Shown in pieces: positions 35,280-46,559 of a stretch of 64,000 nucleotides of DNA. Under the pieces are notes generated by a model that had not been told where the DNA came from, did not search any database, and worked only from the letters and a program-made list of their open reading frames with translations. Every line of letters begins with the position of its first letter. The stretch's first letter is position 1. Both the position numbers and the translations under genes were made by a program. The DNA comes from Cyanophora paradoxa (lineage: Eukaryota; Glaucocystophyceae; Cyanophorales; Cyanophoraceae), in assembly GCA_004431415.1 (NCBI GenBank), contig QPMI01000148.1, positions 41,782 through 105,781 of the forward strand, read 5' to 3'.

Positions 35280-36110
35280 GATCGGGTACCGGAAAATTTG
35301 CGGCACCGCGACGATTACGGCGGCGCGGCGGGCCAGGCTTCCCTCGTGAGGGTGCCTGATAACGCTGCGTGTCAAGCTGCTCGGAAAGTCGCGGGCCAGC
35401 GCCTCCCGTCCCCTGTAGCCAGAACTAGCTAGACAACCCAGCGCGGCGTCTTTCAAGAGTCGAAACGGAGTCCCTGCCGCCAGTTAGGCCTTCGGACGGA
35501 AATCGGAGCGGCCCGCGACGGCGGAGCGCCCGCCAGCGCCGTCGCGGAAAGACCAGCAACGCAGATCTAAGCACGCATGTCGCCCGCAGATCTAAGCTGG
35601 CGCCGCCGACTTCCTGACAGACAAATCGCGCTCCTGCCTCTTTCAACCCTCACTTTCATCTCTCTTTATGTCTCTCACGCGCGCTGCCGTGCCACAGGCC
35701 GAGCGCACGGAAACGAGCAGGCGCTGGCAAGCGCATCTCCGAGCCGCGGCTCGCCGCCGCAGCCTCCGACACGCGGCCGCCCGGTTCGATCTACAGCCTG
35801 TGAGTTGACCCGCGGTTCGCCTCGCCGCCGCCCGCGCGCTCGCAGATGACGGAGGCGCCACGCCGTCGACGCCGAGCCAAGCTGGACTTCAGCGACGCCC
35901 TCTTGATCGCGGTCGGCGACCTCAACACATGATCGTGATGCTGACTACTACGCTGCCGCAGAGCGCAAGTGCAGGAACGTCCACGACAGCGAGACGTAGA
36001 GCCGTGACACCTCCTCCCCGATGCTAGGGCCCACGGGCGCCCACTCGGACCTCCCCGCTCTTCCCCGAGGTCAGAGCCCACGGGCGCTCGCTCGATCGAC
36101 CCGCGCCGCT
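35280..36110. other. Unannotated GC-rich stretch
   Basis: No conserved coding segment, repeat or RNA gene was recognised. It separates the unit B tail from the pyrimidine-rich repeat block. Confidence 0.35.
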
Positions 36111-37165
36111 TCCCGCCCTCGCCGCCGCCGTCCGCAGCCGTGGAGCGGCCCCCCCGCCCCGCCGCGCCGTGCCCTTCCCGCCCTCGCCGCCTCCGCCCGT
36201 CACCCCGCCCGTCGCCCTTCCCGCCCTCGCCGCGCCCTTCCCTTCCCGCCCTCGCTGCCTCCGCCCGTCGCTGCGGGCCGGGCCCGCCGCGCCGCCGCGC
36301 CCCGCCCTTCCCGCCCTCGCTGCGCCCCGCCCTTCCCGCCATCGCCGCCTCCGCCCGGCGCCGCGGGCCGGCCCCCCCGCCCCGCCGCGCCCCGCCCTTT
36401 CCGCCCTCGCTGCCTCCGCCCGTCGCCGCGGGCCGGGCCCGCCGCGCCGCCTCGCCCCGCCCTTCCGCCCTCGCCGCCGCCGTCCGTAGCCGTGGAGCGC
36501 CCCTCCGCCCCGCCGCGCCGTGCCCTTCCCGCCCTCGCCGCCTCCGCCCGTCGCCCCGCCCGTCGCCCTTCCCGCCCTCGCTGCGCCCCGCCCTTTCCGC
36601 CCTCGCTGCCTCCGCCCGTCGCCGCGGGCCGGGCCCGCCGCGCCGCCGCGCCCCGCCCTTCCCGCCCTCGCCGCCTCCGCCCGGCGCCGCGGGCCGGCCG
36701 GCCCCCCGCCCGCCGCGCCCCGCCCCTCGCCGCCTCCGCCCGTCGCCCCGCCCGTCGCCCTTCCCGCCCTCGCCGCGCCCCGCCCTTCCCGCCCTCGCTG
36801 CCTCCGCCCGGCGCCGCGGGCCGGCCCCCCGCCGCCGCGCCCCGCCCTTCCCGCCCTCGCTGCGCCCCGCCCTTCCCGCCCTCGCTGCCTCCGCCCGTCG
36901 CCGCGGGCCGGGCCCGCCGCGCCGCCGCGCCCCGCCCTTCCCGCCCTCGCCGCCTCCGCCCGGCGCCGCGGGCCGGCCCCCCCGCCCCGCCGCGCCCCGC
37001 CCCTCGCCGCCTCCGCCCGTCGCCCCGCCCGTCGCCCTTCCCGCCCTCGCCGCGCCCCGCCCTTTCCGCCCTCGCTGCCTCCGCCCGTCGCCGCGGGCCG
37101 GGCCCGCCGCGCCGCCTCGCCCCGCCCTTCCCGCCCTCGCCGCCGCCGTCCGTAGCCGTGGAGCG

Positions 37166-37196
<31 letters not shown>

Positions 37197-37470
37197 CCCC
37201 GCCCCGCCGTGCCCTTCCCGCCCTCGCCGCCTCCGCCCGTCGCCCCGCCCGTCGCCCTTCCCGCCCTCGCTGCGCCCCGCCCTTTCCGCCCTCGCTGCCT
37301 CCGCCCGTCGCCGCGGGCCGGGCCCGCCGCGCCGCCGCGCCCCGCCCTTCCCGCCCTCGCCGCCTCCGCCCGGCGCCGCGGGCCGGCCCCCCGCCCGCCG
37401 CGCCCCGCCCTTCCCACCCTCGCCGCTGCCGCCCGTCGCGGCGGGCCCCCCGCCCCGCCGCGGCCCGCCC
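36111..37470. repeat. Pyrimidine-strand GC satellite block (composite repeats)
   Basis: It is made of reshuffled modules such as CCCTTCCCGCCCTCGCCGCC, TCCGCCCGTCGCCGCGGGCC and GTAGCCGTGGAGCG. The last occurs at about 36,137, 36,484 and 37,151. A 30-base C run sits at 37166-37195. Frames are open in several registers and on both strands, a composition effect; no conserved protein features. Confidence 0.85.
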
Positions 37471-37544
37471 CTCCCCCTAGCTACCTCGTAGTTCCTGCCA
37501 TAGCACCGCCTAACGTTAGCCCCACCCGATGATCACTGACATGC

Positions 37545-37682
37545 AGACAACCAACACACTTAGGCAAACACCAAACACAATTCTTTCCATATCCCTAGAA
37601 TATTCCGCCGAGTGGCCCATGTCCGCCGGTTGGATCCTGTGTTCGAATCCGAAACATTGCCCACATGGGCTTTTGAAAAAAA
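37545..37682 (+). mobile_element. Possible tRNA-derived SINE fragment with poly(A) end
   Basis: An AT-richer segment contains GTGTTCGAATCCGAA (about 37,639-37,653), a good match to a pol III B box, preceded by CCGCCGAGTGGCCC, a weak A-box-like word, and ends GGGCTTTTGAAAAAAAAA directly at the boundary of the next duplicated unit (37,683). It does not fold convincingly as a complete tRNA. No target duplication was found. Confidence 0.35.
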
Positions 37683-39232
37683 AATCCCGCTCTTGCTGAA
37701 GTAGAAAACGCAGTACCCCGCTTGTTGACGGTGTACATCTCTTACCCGTAGACGCGCCGCACCCGCACGGCGATCGATCGCTCGCCATTACCTGTACCCC
37801 CGCCGGCCGGGTCAGGGGTGCGGGGGTCAGGGTGGGGGAAAGCAAAGGAAGGAGGGAAAGGAAACACGCACCTTGGCGCCCTCGAGGCGCGCGTAGAAGC
37901 GGAAGATGTTATCTGGGGGGTATGGGTGAGGGGCCGGGGGATACGAGAGTTGGGAAGAAAGGGGTACGGACTCTTTGTGGAACATGCCTCGCAGCTGCGC
38001 CGGAGGGCGAGCAGGGGTACAGGCATCAGGGGTAGTGATGGAGCTAGAGGGGGTACGGGTGATCGCCTCGTTGAGTTCCTCGTGGGGCACGAACCCCGAG
38101 CGCGCCCTCACCGTCTCGTCTGTGCGGGGTACCAGCGGTCACGGAGTACGGGAACGGGCCGCACCCATGCGAGCGAGGTGCCACATTTCGGGGAAGTCGT
38201 CTATGATCTTGCGGATGGGGCGCGCGCGGCCTGCCCGCCCCGCGCGCCCCGCCTCAGTTATCCCCGCGCGGTGCCGAGCGGGCGGGCAGACAGCCGCGCC
38301 GGGCCTTGACGGGGTCGAGGTCGGCGAGGCGGCGGGTGCGCGTGCGGACGAGCCCGCCAACGTTCACCGCTGCGCCGAAAGCGCTCAGCGGCCGGCGGCG
38401 GGCCCGGCGCCTAAGCCTTTGAGCGGGCGGACCGGGGTCCCAGAAGGGGCGGTCGCGGCGGATATGCTCCACGGCGCTGCCGAAGCTGTGCGAGGCGCGC
38501 GGGTCGCCGTCGTTGTACGCCAGGCACACCAGCAGCTGCTCCGCCCCGTCCTGCGCCACGGCGCTCAGAGCAGGGCGGGGACGGAGCGGCCCGGGGCGGG
38601 CCCGGCGCGGGCCTTCCACATGCGCTTGTTGAGGGCCATTCCGCCGTGGCGCAGGTACAGGGCGCCGTCGGCGTGCGGCGAGCCGGCGCCGCCGCGCAGC
38701 CGCATCGTCCGCAGCAGCCCGATCGACTCCGACACCGCCTGCGACTCTGCCGCCCCGCCCCGCCCCGCCCCGTGAGGCCCCGGCGGCCCCTGCTGGCCCG
38801 CGGCTCCTGGCGGGGCGCCGGGCGGGGCGGGGGGGGCGGGCGGGGGCGCACGGGAGCTGCGGCGGCTGAGCTGCGCCGGTGCGGTCGCCGCGCGGAAGTC
38901 CGCCGGGAAGGCCGGCAGCGAGAGGGGCGGCGGCGGCCCCAGCGGCCCCGGCGCCTCCGCCGCCCGCGTGAGCGTCAGCGCCGGCGGGGGCGGCGCGGGG
39001 GCAGCCCCCGCGCGGAAGGGGCTCGCCGGGCCGTCGCGGGCGCGGAGGGCGGCGCCGGCGGCTCGGGCGGCGCGTGGGAGGAGGCGGGCGGGAGGGCAGC
39101 GGCGGAGGCCGTTGGCGCGTCGGCGGCGGCGGCGGCGGCGCCCGCGCGGTCGTGGGAGGGGCCCGCGCTCGACGGAGCGAGGTCGATCGACGCCGCCACA
39201 CCGTCAGCTGGGGCGGCCTCCTCTGATGCCAT
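37683..39232 (-). pseudogene. Truncated 5' copy (3) of the large minus-strand gene
   Basis: Start MASEEAAPADGV at 39232. Exons correspond to copy 2 and end at the same junction. From 37,683 to about 38,030 it is almost identical to 30,751-31,098, with one visible substitution that destroys a GGT donor (CAGGTAACATC to CAGATAACATC). The terminal exon has the same in-frame stop as copy 2. The central exon upstream of GGLVRTRTRRLADLD is shortened. Confidence 0.78.
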
Positions 39233-40067
39233 CGCCAACGCCGCGCCGCCGGCCAACCTGCAGAAGCGGCGGCTTAGCTACGCGCGGGCTGCAGCTGGGC
39301 GCTTCAGGGACGTCTGCAAGAAGCAGCGCACTCACCACGCAAGCGGGGCCTCCTGCTCAGGGCCGGTTGCGGGCGTCCTCGATAAGGCTCGCAACCTGCC
39401 CCGTCATGCCGAGGGCAAGCAGGCGGCCATGGGATCTCCAACTTCCGAGAACTCTGGCAGCTGGTGTACGCTCACGCGTGCTAGGTCCGCCCGCAATTCG
39501 CCGGGTGCCGTCCACGCTGCAGGCTGGCGTGGCCCGGTTCGAGCACGCCGCGTTTCTGCTCTAACGAAGATCTCCTTCCGCCGATGTTCCGCGTGCAAGC
39601 AGACCCCCGCCGTCAGCGCGAGACCGTACCCCGCTCGGAGCCGCCCGTACCCCGCTCATGACCGCTAGTGTGACAAAGGCTGCTGTGTGTCCGGCGCTTT
39701 GTTTGGACGTTCTCTTCGGAGGTAAGCATGGCCGAGCTCTTTCTGTTTCCGAGCAGCAGGCGAGCTGTGACGCTGTGACGGCCAGGTGACCACTGACCAG
39801 CCGCAGACTGTAGCCGGTAGCCGCAGACCACTGTCGCGAGTCAGCAGTCAACAGTTAACGTACGTAGGCGATCCGTCGACGGTGCGCGAGTCAGCAGCGC
39901 GACGCTGGGCGGGCGCAAAGCCTGCTTCCATTAGTTGCCCCTGCAATCTCCCCATAGGCCGCCGTACGAGTTCGCTCCCCCGAGCCGCGACTCGGGACCC
40001 GCCGGGCGGGGCGGGGGCTCGCTAGCGCTCCCCGCTGCGCGCTTCTGCCGCTGACAGCTCCGCAGGC
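39233..40067. promoter_or_regulatory. Bidirectional 5' region of truncated copy 3 and LRR copy 3
   Basis: Similar to the copy 1 and 2 regions next to the minus-strand start codon (CACTCACCACGCAAGCGGGG..CTCCTGCTCAG) and at the LRR start (CGCTGACAGCTCCGCAGGCATGG), but diverged in the middle. Confidence 0.5.
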
Positions 40068-42595
40068 ATGGGCAAGGGGTGGATCCCCGCCGTAGGGAAG
40101 CTGGACCTTGGGGGGGAGGGGCGGACGGAGTGGCCGGCGGCGGAGATCGCGGCGGCGGGGCCGGAGACATCCGCGTGCTCGACCTCAGCTTCAACAAGCT
40201 CACGCGCATCCCGGGGGCCGAGCTCGCCAAGCTGACGAACCTGGAGAAGCTGTACACGACCAGGAACCAGCTTCGAGCGCTGCCGCTGGAGATCGGTCAC
40301 CTTGCCGCCCTGAAGGAGCTGCGCGTGAGCGGCAACAAGCTGGCGGCGCTGCCGCCGGAGATCGGCCGACTTACGGCCTTGAAGCAGCTGTATGCGCACA
40401 GCAACCAGCTGACAGCGCTGCCGCTGGAGATCGGCCGCCTCGGCGCTCTGGAGCTGCTGCGTGCGGATGGAAACCCCGTCGTGGACTCGTGGCCCGAGCC
40501 CGTCCGTCGCACCGTCAACGACAACAAAGGACCGTGGGGCTCAGACGATGCTGCTGCCGCTTCCGGGAAAGCGCAGTGCACCGCTGTCGTGCCCTACCTC
40601 CGCTCCCTCTCCGCCCCCGCCCCCGCGGTGCGCCGCGGCGACTCGCCCCCGCGCATCGCTCCTCACCCCCGCCGCAGGCCCTTCCAGCCCCCTCGCCCGA
40701 TTTCTGCCCTCCTGCCGCACTGGTTCCTTCGGTCGCCTCGTCCGCCACCGCGATGCCAGCTGCCGCCGCCGAGGTACTCCGTGCCCCGCCGCCCCTGCGC
40801 CCCGTTTCTCATCCCTCGCCGCAGCCCGCCCCAACCGTGCCCCCTGCACCCGCAACCCCGGCCCGCCCCGGCCGCCCGGCGTCCCGGCACGCTCTGCGCT
40901 CTCCAGCTTCCCCAGCCACCCAAGTCGCCCCGGCTCCTGGTCCTGCTGATGCGAGCCCGTCAGCGCCTGCTGCCGCCGCCGCCCACCACCAGCAGGACCA
41001 CGGGCCAGCCCCTCAGCAGGCACCCGGGCAGCCTTCTCCGGCGGGCGACGTGCGCTCGTCCCCGAACCCTCCGACCCCTCTGGCCCCCGGTCCGTCCTCC
41101 CCACTCATGCTCTCTGGCTTCAGCCTGCGACGCTGCCCGCCTCGCCAGCCGCACAGCAGCCCCAGGTCCCCAAAAAGGCACCTCCCCGGCTTCCCTCTGC
41201 TTCGGCCGTCCCAGCCCCCTGTCCGCCCTCCCCGCCCGCTTGCCCGCGCTCTGGAGCCTCCGATGCGAGCCCGCCGTGCAGCGCGCCCTCAGCCGGCCGC
41301 CCAGCGTCCCAAGCAGGCGCCGAAGCCGGCGCCCCCGCGGGCCCCCCCGGGGGGCGACGTGCGCTCCTGGAGCGAGGACGACGTCGTCGCGTGGGTCCGC
41401 TCCCGCGGCCAGATCGCCGAGTGCGCCGCGCCGAGCCGCCCAGCCTCGCCCCTTCCAAAGCCTGAGGCGGCGGCAGGTTCGCGGGGGCCTTCCGCTACAC
41501 GAACGGCGTCGGCCTTCTTGCTCTGGGCGACAGCGAGCTCGAGCAGATGGGCGTATCGCACTTCGGCGCACGCCACCGCCTCCTCGCCGAGATCGCCGCC
41601 CTCCGCGGCGGCCAACCCGCGGCCGCTCCCGACAACGGCCCCACTTTGCTCGCCCCCACTTCCCGGCCCCAACGGCCCCTCCCTCCGGGCTACGAGTACC
41701 ACGTCTTGTGCGCATGCATATGGCCTAGGCCACGCGCCTGATAAACTCGCTCGCTAATGGGGCGCAGCATTACGTACCGGCGGTTTCATGGCAAGAACTA
41801 CCTCGCGTCGCTCGTTCACGATGCGTTGGACCATGCCGGGTGCGGCCGCCGGCGCCGGTCCCGCGCCCCGCGCACTGCCCCTGACACGGCAGTAGCTACA
41901 AGGTCTTCCTCGACGTTCGAACGCTGCAGGGCGGCGTCTTCGACTCGAAGATCCTCCAATCCATCCGCGCCTCCTGCGTCGATGGTCCGACTCTGCATTG
42001 GAACCTCTTGCAAAGCTCCTGTGAGCCCGCCACGCGCGCAGTCTTCATCCTCGTGGACGGCACCCTCGAGCGCTGCAAGGAGCTTGACGACTGGTGCGCG
42101 GGCCGTGGCCGGGGGCCGTGGCCGGGGGCCGAGTCGCCTTTTCCTCTCCTCTGACCGCTGGCTGCGCGCAGGGTGCGCCGCGAGATCGCGGAGGCGTGCC
42201 ACCTCGGCAAGGTCGGTCCGCTGCTGCGCCGCATGGCCTGAACTGCCGGCGTCGGACTGACTCTTGCCTCGACCCACGGCCAGGCGATCATCCCCGTGGT
42301 GGACGACCCACAGCAACGCTTCCCGTCAACGGCCGGCCTGCCGCCCGACATGGCGAACTTCCCGCGCCACAACGCCCTCTTCTGGGTGAGCAACATGCAG
42401 GAGGAGTGCGTCGCCCGCCTCTGCCGCCACATCGACGCCGCCGTCGCAAACGTTAAGGTTCGCGTGGACGCTTCTGCTCCGAACCCTGCTGCTGCTGGGC
42501 TGACGCTGCCGCGGCAGCCCTTCGCGTCGCTGCCGGCGCCCCTCCCGCCGCCGGCGCCGGCCGCCGAGAAGAAGAATTCCTGCAGCGTCCAGTAA
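40068..42595 (+). CDS. LRR - SAM - SARM1-type TIR protein with C-terminal CaaX box (copy 3)
   Basis: Start MGKGWIPAVGKLDLGG, family motif RTEWPAAEIAAAGPE, then five to six LRRs (LTRIPGAELAKLTNLEKL ... LPLEIGRLGALELLRADGN) and NPVVDSWPEPVRRTVN. One A is missing at about 40,168 compared with copy 2, shifting the frame before the first LRR (mutation or sequence error). After a long Pro-rich linker a SAM domain begins RSWSEDDVVAWVRSRGQIAE; splicing out a GTGCGCC intron continues FAGAFRYTNGVGLLALGD. The TIR domain reads YEYHVF | ITYRRFHGKNYLASL, YKVFLDVRTLQGGVFDSKI, DGTLERCKELDDW | VRREIAEACHLGK | AIIPVVDD and HNALFWVSNMQEECVARL, matching SARM1 motif by motif, with the Glu of the W..(K/R)E motif kept. 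The protein ends KKNSCSVQ, a CaaX prenylation signal. The expected activity is NAD cleavage; membrane attachment is inferred. Confidence 0.8.
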
Positions 42596-43482
42596 CCTGT
42601 CTGGTCTTTCTGACTACTTTATGCGTTTCTATCTGTTTGTTCATTCTTAGAAGACGGAGATGCAAATGTGTGAAAGAGCCCCTACGCAGTTGTAGTTTTC
42701 CTGCAGCTGGTTCACAGCGTTCATGTGCACGTGTGAATTTCGAAGTTCATAGTGTATGATGATTAATATATATTCTTCTGCGAGCTCTGTCAGAAGAGCC
42801 TAGTTTATGGTGCTGCTAGGCGTGACCATACGTGCTGTGCAGCTCTAGCAGGCTGGCGGCGAGAGCGGGCAGAGCTGGTATTCCAGGAGCAAGCACAAGT
42901 ACAGGGTACAAGTGTGTCACCCGGGGTGTGAGCCCGGGAGGGGTACATGAAAAGTAGTGGGGATCCAATCGGCGCACTCAATGCGAGCACTGCGGAGACT
43001 AAGGCCAAGCACTGCGAGTAGCGTGACTCGGGGTGCCGGCTCCTGACGGCACAAAGCCGTGGGGCAATATCTGATATCGATAAAGTGCGACGGTGTGGAC
43101 AGTGACTGGTACTCATGATCAGTGACTAGGCTCGGGCGAAGGCATGCGCAGGGCAGGCAGACGAAGGGGGGCGCCCGCGCCCGCGCCCGCGCCTGGGAAG
43201 GGGGAGCGGAGGAGGCCGGGGCGGGCACGCGCACCTCGGGGGCGGCGAGAGCAGCCGAGAGCCCTCAGACCAGCGATCGCCTTTGCCTGTACCCCCAAGC
43301 GCCTGTCCCGGCCCCGGACGCCTGGGAGCGGCCCGGGCCCGGGTTCCTGGGTCCCTAGGTCGGCCCCGGGTTCGACCCCCCAAGACGCCGCTTGCCGGGC
43401 AGGGGGTAGCCTAGTAGGACGGTGGGCGGGCCCTCTTGGGACCCGCCCCGAACGGCCCGCCGATATAGAGGTCCCAGCTATC
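42596..43482. other. Spacer between LRR copy 3 and truncated copy 4
   Basis: Contains the LRR copy 3 3' flank (AT-richer to about 42,800), then GC-rich DNA. No gene seen. The end (AGCTATCCTATCCCGCTCTCACTGAAG, about 43,467-43,502) is a diverged version of the unit junction seen at 30,748 and 35,260. Confidence 0.4.
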
Positions 43483-45041
43483 CTATCCCGCTCTCACTGA
43501 AGTAAGAAGCGCGGTACCCCGTTTGTCGACGCGCCGTGCCCGGTCCGCGATCGCCTTCACCTGTACCCCCGTCGGCCGTGTCAGAAGCGGGGAGCGACGG
43601 AAGGGGAGGGGTACACGCGCCTTGGCGCCATCGAGGCGCGCGTAGTAGCGGAAGATGTTCCGCACGGGGATGTAGTACCTGGGGGGTACGGGTGAGGGGC
43701 CGGGGGGGGGGAAGAGTTGGCTAGGAAGGGGTACGGACTCTTTGTGGAACATGCCCCGCAGCTGCGCGGGAGGGCGAGCAGGAGTGCAGGAATCAGGGGC
43801 GGGGATGGAGCCGAAAAGGGGTACGGGCGCTCGCCTCGTTGAGCTCCTCGTGGGGCACGTACCCCGAGCGCGTCCTCACCGTCTCGTCTGCCGAGGGGTA
43901 CGGGGTCGGAGGCGATCACGGGGTGCGGGGAGGGGCCGCACCCATGCGAGCGAGGCGCCACATTTCGGGGAAGTCGTCTATGATCTTGCGGATGGGGCGC
44001 GGCCTGCCCGCCCCGCGCGCCCCGCCTCAGTTATCCCCGTGCGGTGCCGAGCGGGCGGGCGGGCGAGTGCACCGAGCTTTGACGGGGTCCAGGTCAGCGA
44101 GGCGGCGGGTGCGCGTGCGGACGAGCCCGCCAAAGTCCAGCGACTGCCGCGGCTTCACCACTGCGCCCAAAGCGCTCAGCGGCCGTCGGCGGGCCCGGCG
44201 GGCGGCGGCGCTCGATCGGCGCCGGTCTAGTCGCTGGGACTGGCGGACCGGGATCCCAGAAGGGGCGGTCGCGACGGATATGCTCCACGGCGCTGCCGAA
44301 GCTGTGCGAGGCGCGCGGGTCGCCGTCGTTGTACGCCAGGCACACCAGCAGCTGCTCCGCCCCGTCCTGCGCCACGGCGCTCGGACCCGGGCGGGGACGG
44401 AGCGGCGCGGGGCGCGCCCGGTGCGGACCTTCCACATGCGCTTGTTGAGGGCCATTTCGCCGTGGCGGAGGTACAGGGCGCCGTCGGCGTGCGTCGAGCC
44501 GGCGCCGCCGCGCAGCCGCATCGTCCGCAGCAGCCCGATCGATTCCGACACCGCCTGCGACTCTGCCGCCCCGCCCCGCCCCGCCCCGTGAGGCCCCGGC
44601 GGCCCCCGCTGGCCCGCGGCTCCTGGCGGGGCGCCGCGGCGGGGCGGGGCGGGGCGGGGCGGGGGCGCACGGGAGCTGCGGCGGCTGAGCTGCGCCGGTG
44701 CGGTCGCCGCGCGGAAGTCCGCCGGGAAGGCCGGCAGCGAGAGGGCGGCGGGGGCCCGGCGGCCCCGGCGCCTCCGCCGCGCGCGTGAGCGTCAGCGCCG
44801 GCGGGGGCGGCGCGGCGGCCGCCCCCGCGCGGAAGGGGCTCGCTGGGGCCGTCGCGGGCGCGGAGGGCGGCGCCGGCGGCGCGTGGGAGGGGGAGGGCGG
44901 GAGGGTAGAGCCGGAGGCCGTTGGCGTGGCGGCCGCGGCGGCGGCGGTGCCCGCGCGGTCGTGGGAGGGGCCCGCGCTCGACGCTGCGACGTCGGCCGAC
45001 GCCGCCGCACCGTCGGCAGGCGCGTCCTCCTCAGAAGCCAT
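43483..45041 (-). pseudogene. Truncated 5' copy (4) of the large minus-strand gene
   Basis: Start MASEEDAPADGA at 45041. Exons MSESIGLLRTMRLRGG, HGEMALNKRMWKV, AEQLLVCLAYNDGDPRASHS, LDFGGLVRTRTRRLADLD, FPEMWRLARMG, GYVPHEELNEA and IFRYYARLDGAK are recognisable. The last shared exon reads VKAIADRARRVDKRG, lacking eight codons (GEEMYTVN) found in the full gene. Similarity ends at the same junction as in copies 2 and 3. This copy is older: it is closer to the full gene in parts (its exon region at 44,150-44,260 keeps the longer form). Confidence 0.78.
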
Positions 45042-46559
45042 CGCCAACGCCGCGCCGCCAACCTGCAGGAGCGGCGGCTTAGCTGCGCGCGGGCTGGGCG
45101 CTTCAGGGACGTCTACAAGAAGCAGTGCACTCACCGCGCGCGAGGGCTCCTGCTCAGGGCCGTTTGCCGGCGTTCTCGAGGTGGCTAGGCTCGCAAGCTC
45201 TCCCGTCAGGGCAAGGGCACGCAGGCGGCCATAATCTGATCTGATGGGCGGGTGTACGCAACACGGCGGGCGTTCGCGCTCCGCCCGCAATTCGCCGGAC
45301 GTTTGAGCGATCTATATGATCTCTTCCTGCCGGTGTTCCATGTGCAAGCAGATGCAGTGCAAGGAGCTGCCAAGGAGCTGCTACCGGCTGCTGAGGACTG
45401 CTGGTATATACTGCAGCTGTGAGGTTCGACTGAGGGCTTGGAGTGACATGCGCTGGTCGCGAACGCAGAGAAGCCGCGAAGCGGCGAACGAAGTGAGCTC
45501 TACCTGTCTGAATTCGAAGTTCGAGGAGGGTCCCTTTTTTTCGCTAACAAAAACGGGTACAAGATTCACAAAAACTCAATCGAAAGATACGTCGAGCGTC
45601 AGTCCAAAGTCGCCGTCACGGTAGTGTTTTGTGACGCCGTCACGCCCAGGTAATCATTACAAATGCATAAGATTAAGAATGGGCTAGGGCATAGTTTGCA
45701 GCGCAACGCGTTGCATGCGCCAAAGCTTGCGCAATCGGCCTTGGGGAAAGGAGAGGCCCTTAGGTCTGTTGGTATCTTGTCACAAATTTTAGAAAGCGAA
45801 ATTCGTATTTTTGAAGACACCTACTACCCCATTTTAGACCCTGGGGAGCACGATATCGATGGTCCGGCCCGTTTTCCTATGAGAGGCCTCTAATGGGCAG
45901 TAACAGCACCTCGAAAAGCACAGAAAAGCATTTTCCCGGAAAAAAACAGAAAGCGCAAATCACATTGGCCTTCCAAGTCGAAATTTGAAAATTATTAATT
46001 TCAAGAGACCGCACCTCATTCGCTAGCAAATAGTTTCCAAATTAACGGAGCGCCACATGGACGGCCAGCAAATTTGTATGAGACAGGGTCGCAGTGTGCC
46101 ACGATGTGGGATTTAAAAGTATTTGATGCGTTAGTTGAAAGATTATCAAAATAAACAATTTCGACATTTTTTTTTTGAGAGACTACGGTGGGGCGAACCC
46201 CCCGTAGGTAGTGATATTAAAGACAACAAAGCAATCACAAATCAAAGATACAGTAAACTAGCACAAAATATATACAGAATCAAGAGGGATCACGAGAAAG
46301 GACACGATCAGAAGAACGCAAAAGATAAGGAGAACGAGCACGAGGAGAAGGAGTAGAAGAGCTCAAGGGCGTCGATGCAGAAGTACTAGTCACACTAGAA
46401 CGACGAGGAGCACGGGGACGCAGCTTATTAATTATAACGACAGAGGCTTATTAATATTACTGCGAATTAAATTCAAATGATTCATAGATAATTATTAACC
46501 ACCTCCAATTTGGCAAAAAGCGCCGAAAGTCGTTTTAATTTCATTCAGCTGCGCATGCG
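45042..46559. other. Left part of the copy 4 5' region followed by AT-richer inserted DNA
   Basis: From 45,042 to about 45,370 it is related to the other bidirectional promoters (TTCCTGCCGGTGTTCC.TGTGCAAGCAG). Beyond that the DNA is AT-richer, with short frames such as a 76-codon frame at 45663-45893 (MHKIKNGLGHSLQ..., VGILSQILESEIRIFED) and a lysine-rich frame at 46135-46356. I do not recognise either. The segment separates copy 4's LRR gene from its promoter side and is probably inserted. Confidence 0.45.

Noticed and set aside
36021-37532. Open frames of about 400-500 codons on both strands, rich in Pro/Ala/Arg
   Set aside because: They follow from a C-rich repetitive block with few possible stop codons. 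Frames are open in several registers and none has a non-repetitive segment.
37630-37665. Complete tRNA gene
   Set aside because: A B-box-like word is present, but I could not build an acceptor stem, D arm and anticodon arm around it.
43365-43385. GGTTCGACCCC as a tRNA T-arm
   Set aside because: No matching stems upstream; the surrounding GC-rich DNA makes such words common.
45663-45893. 76-codon frame in AT-richer DNA
   Set aside because: No recognisable motif and too short to judge. It may be a fragment of inserted DNA.
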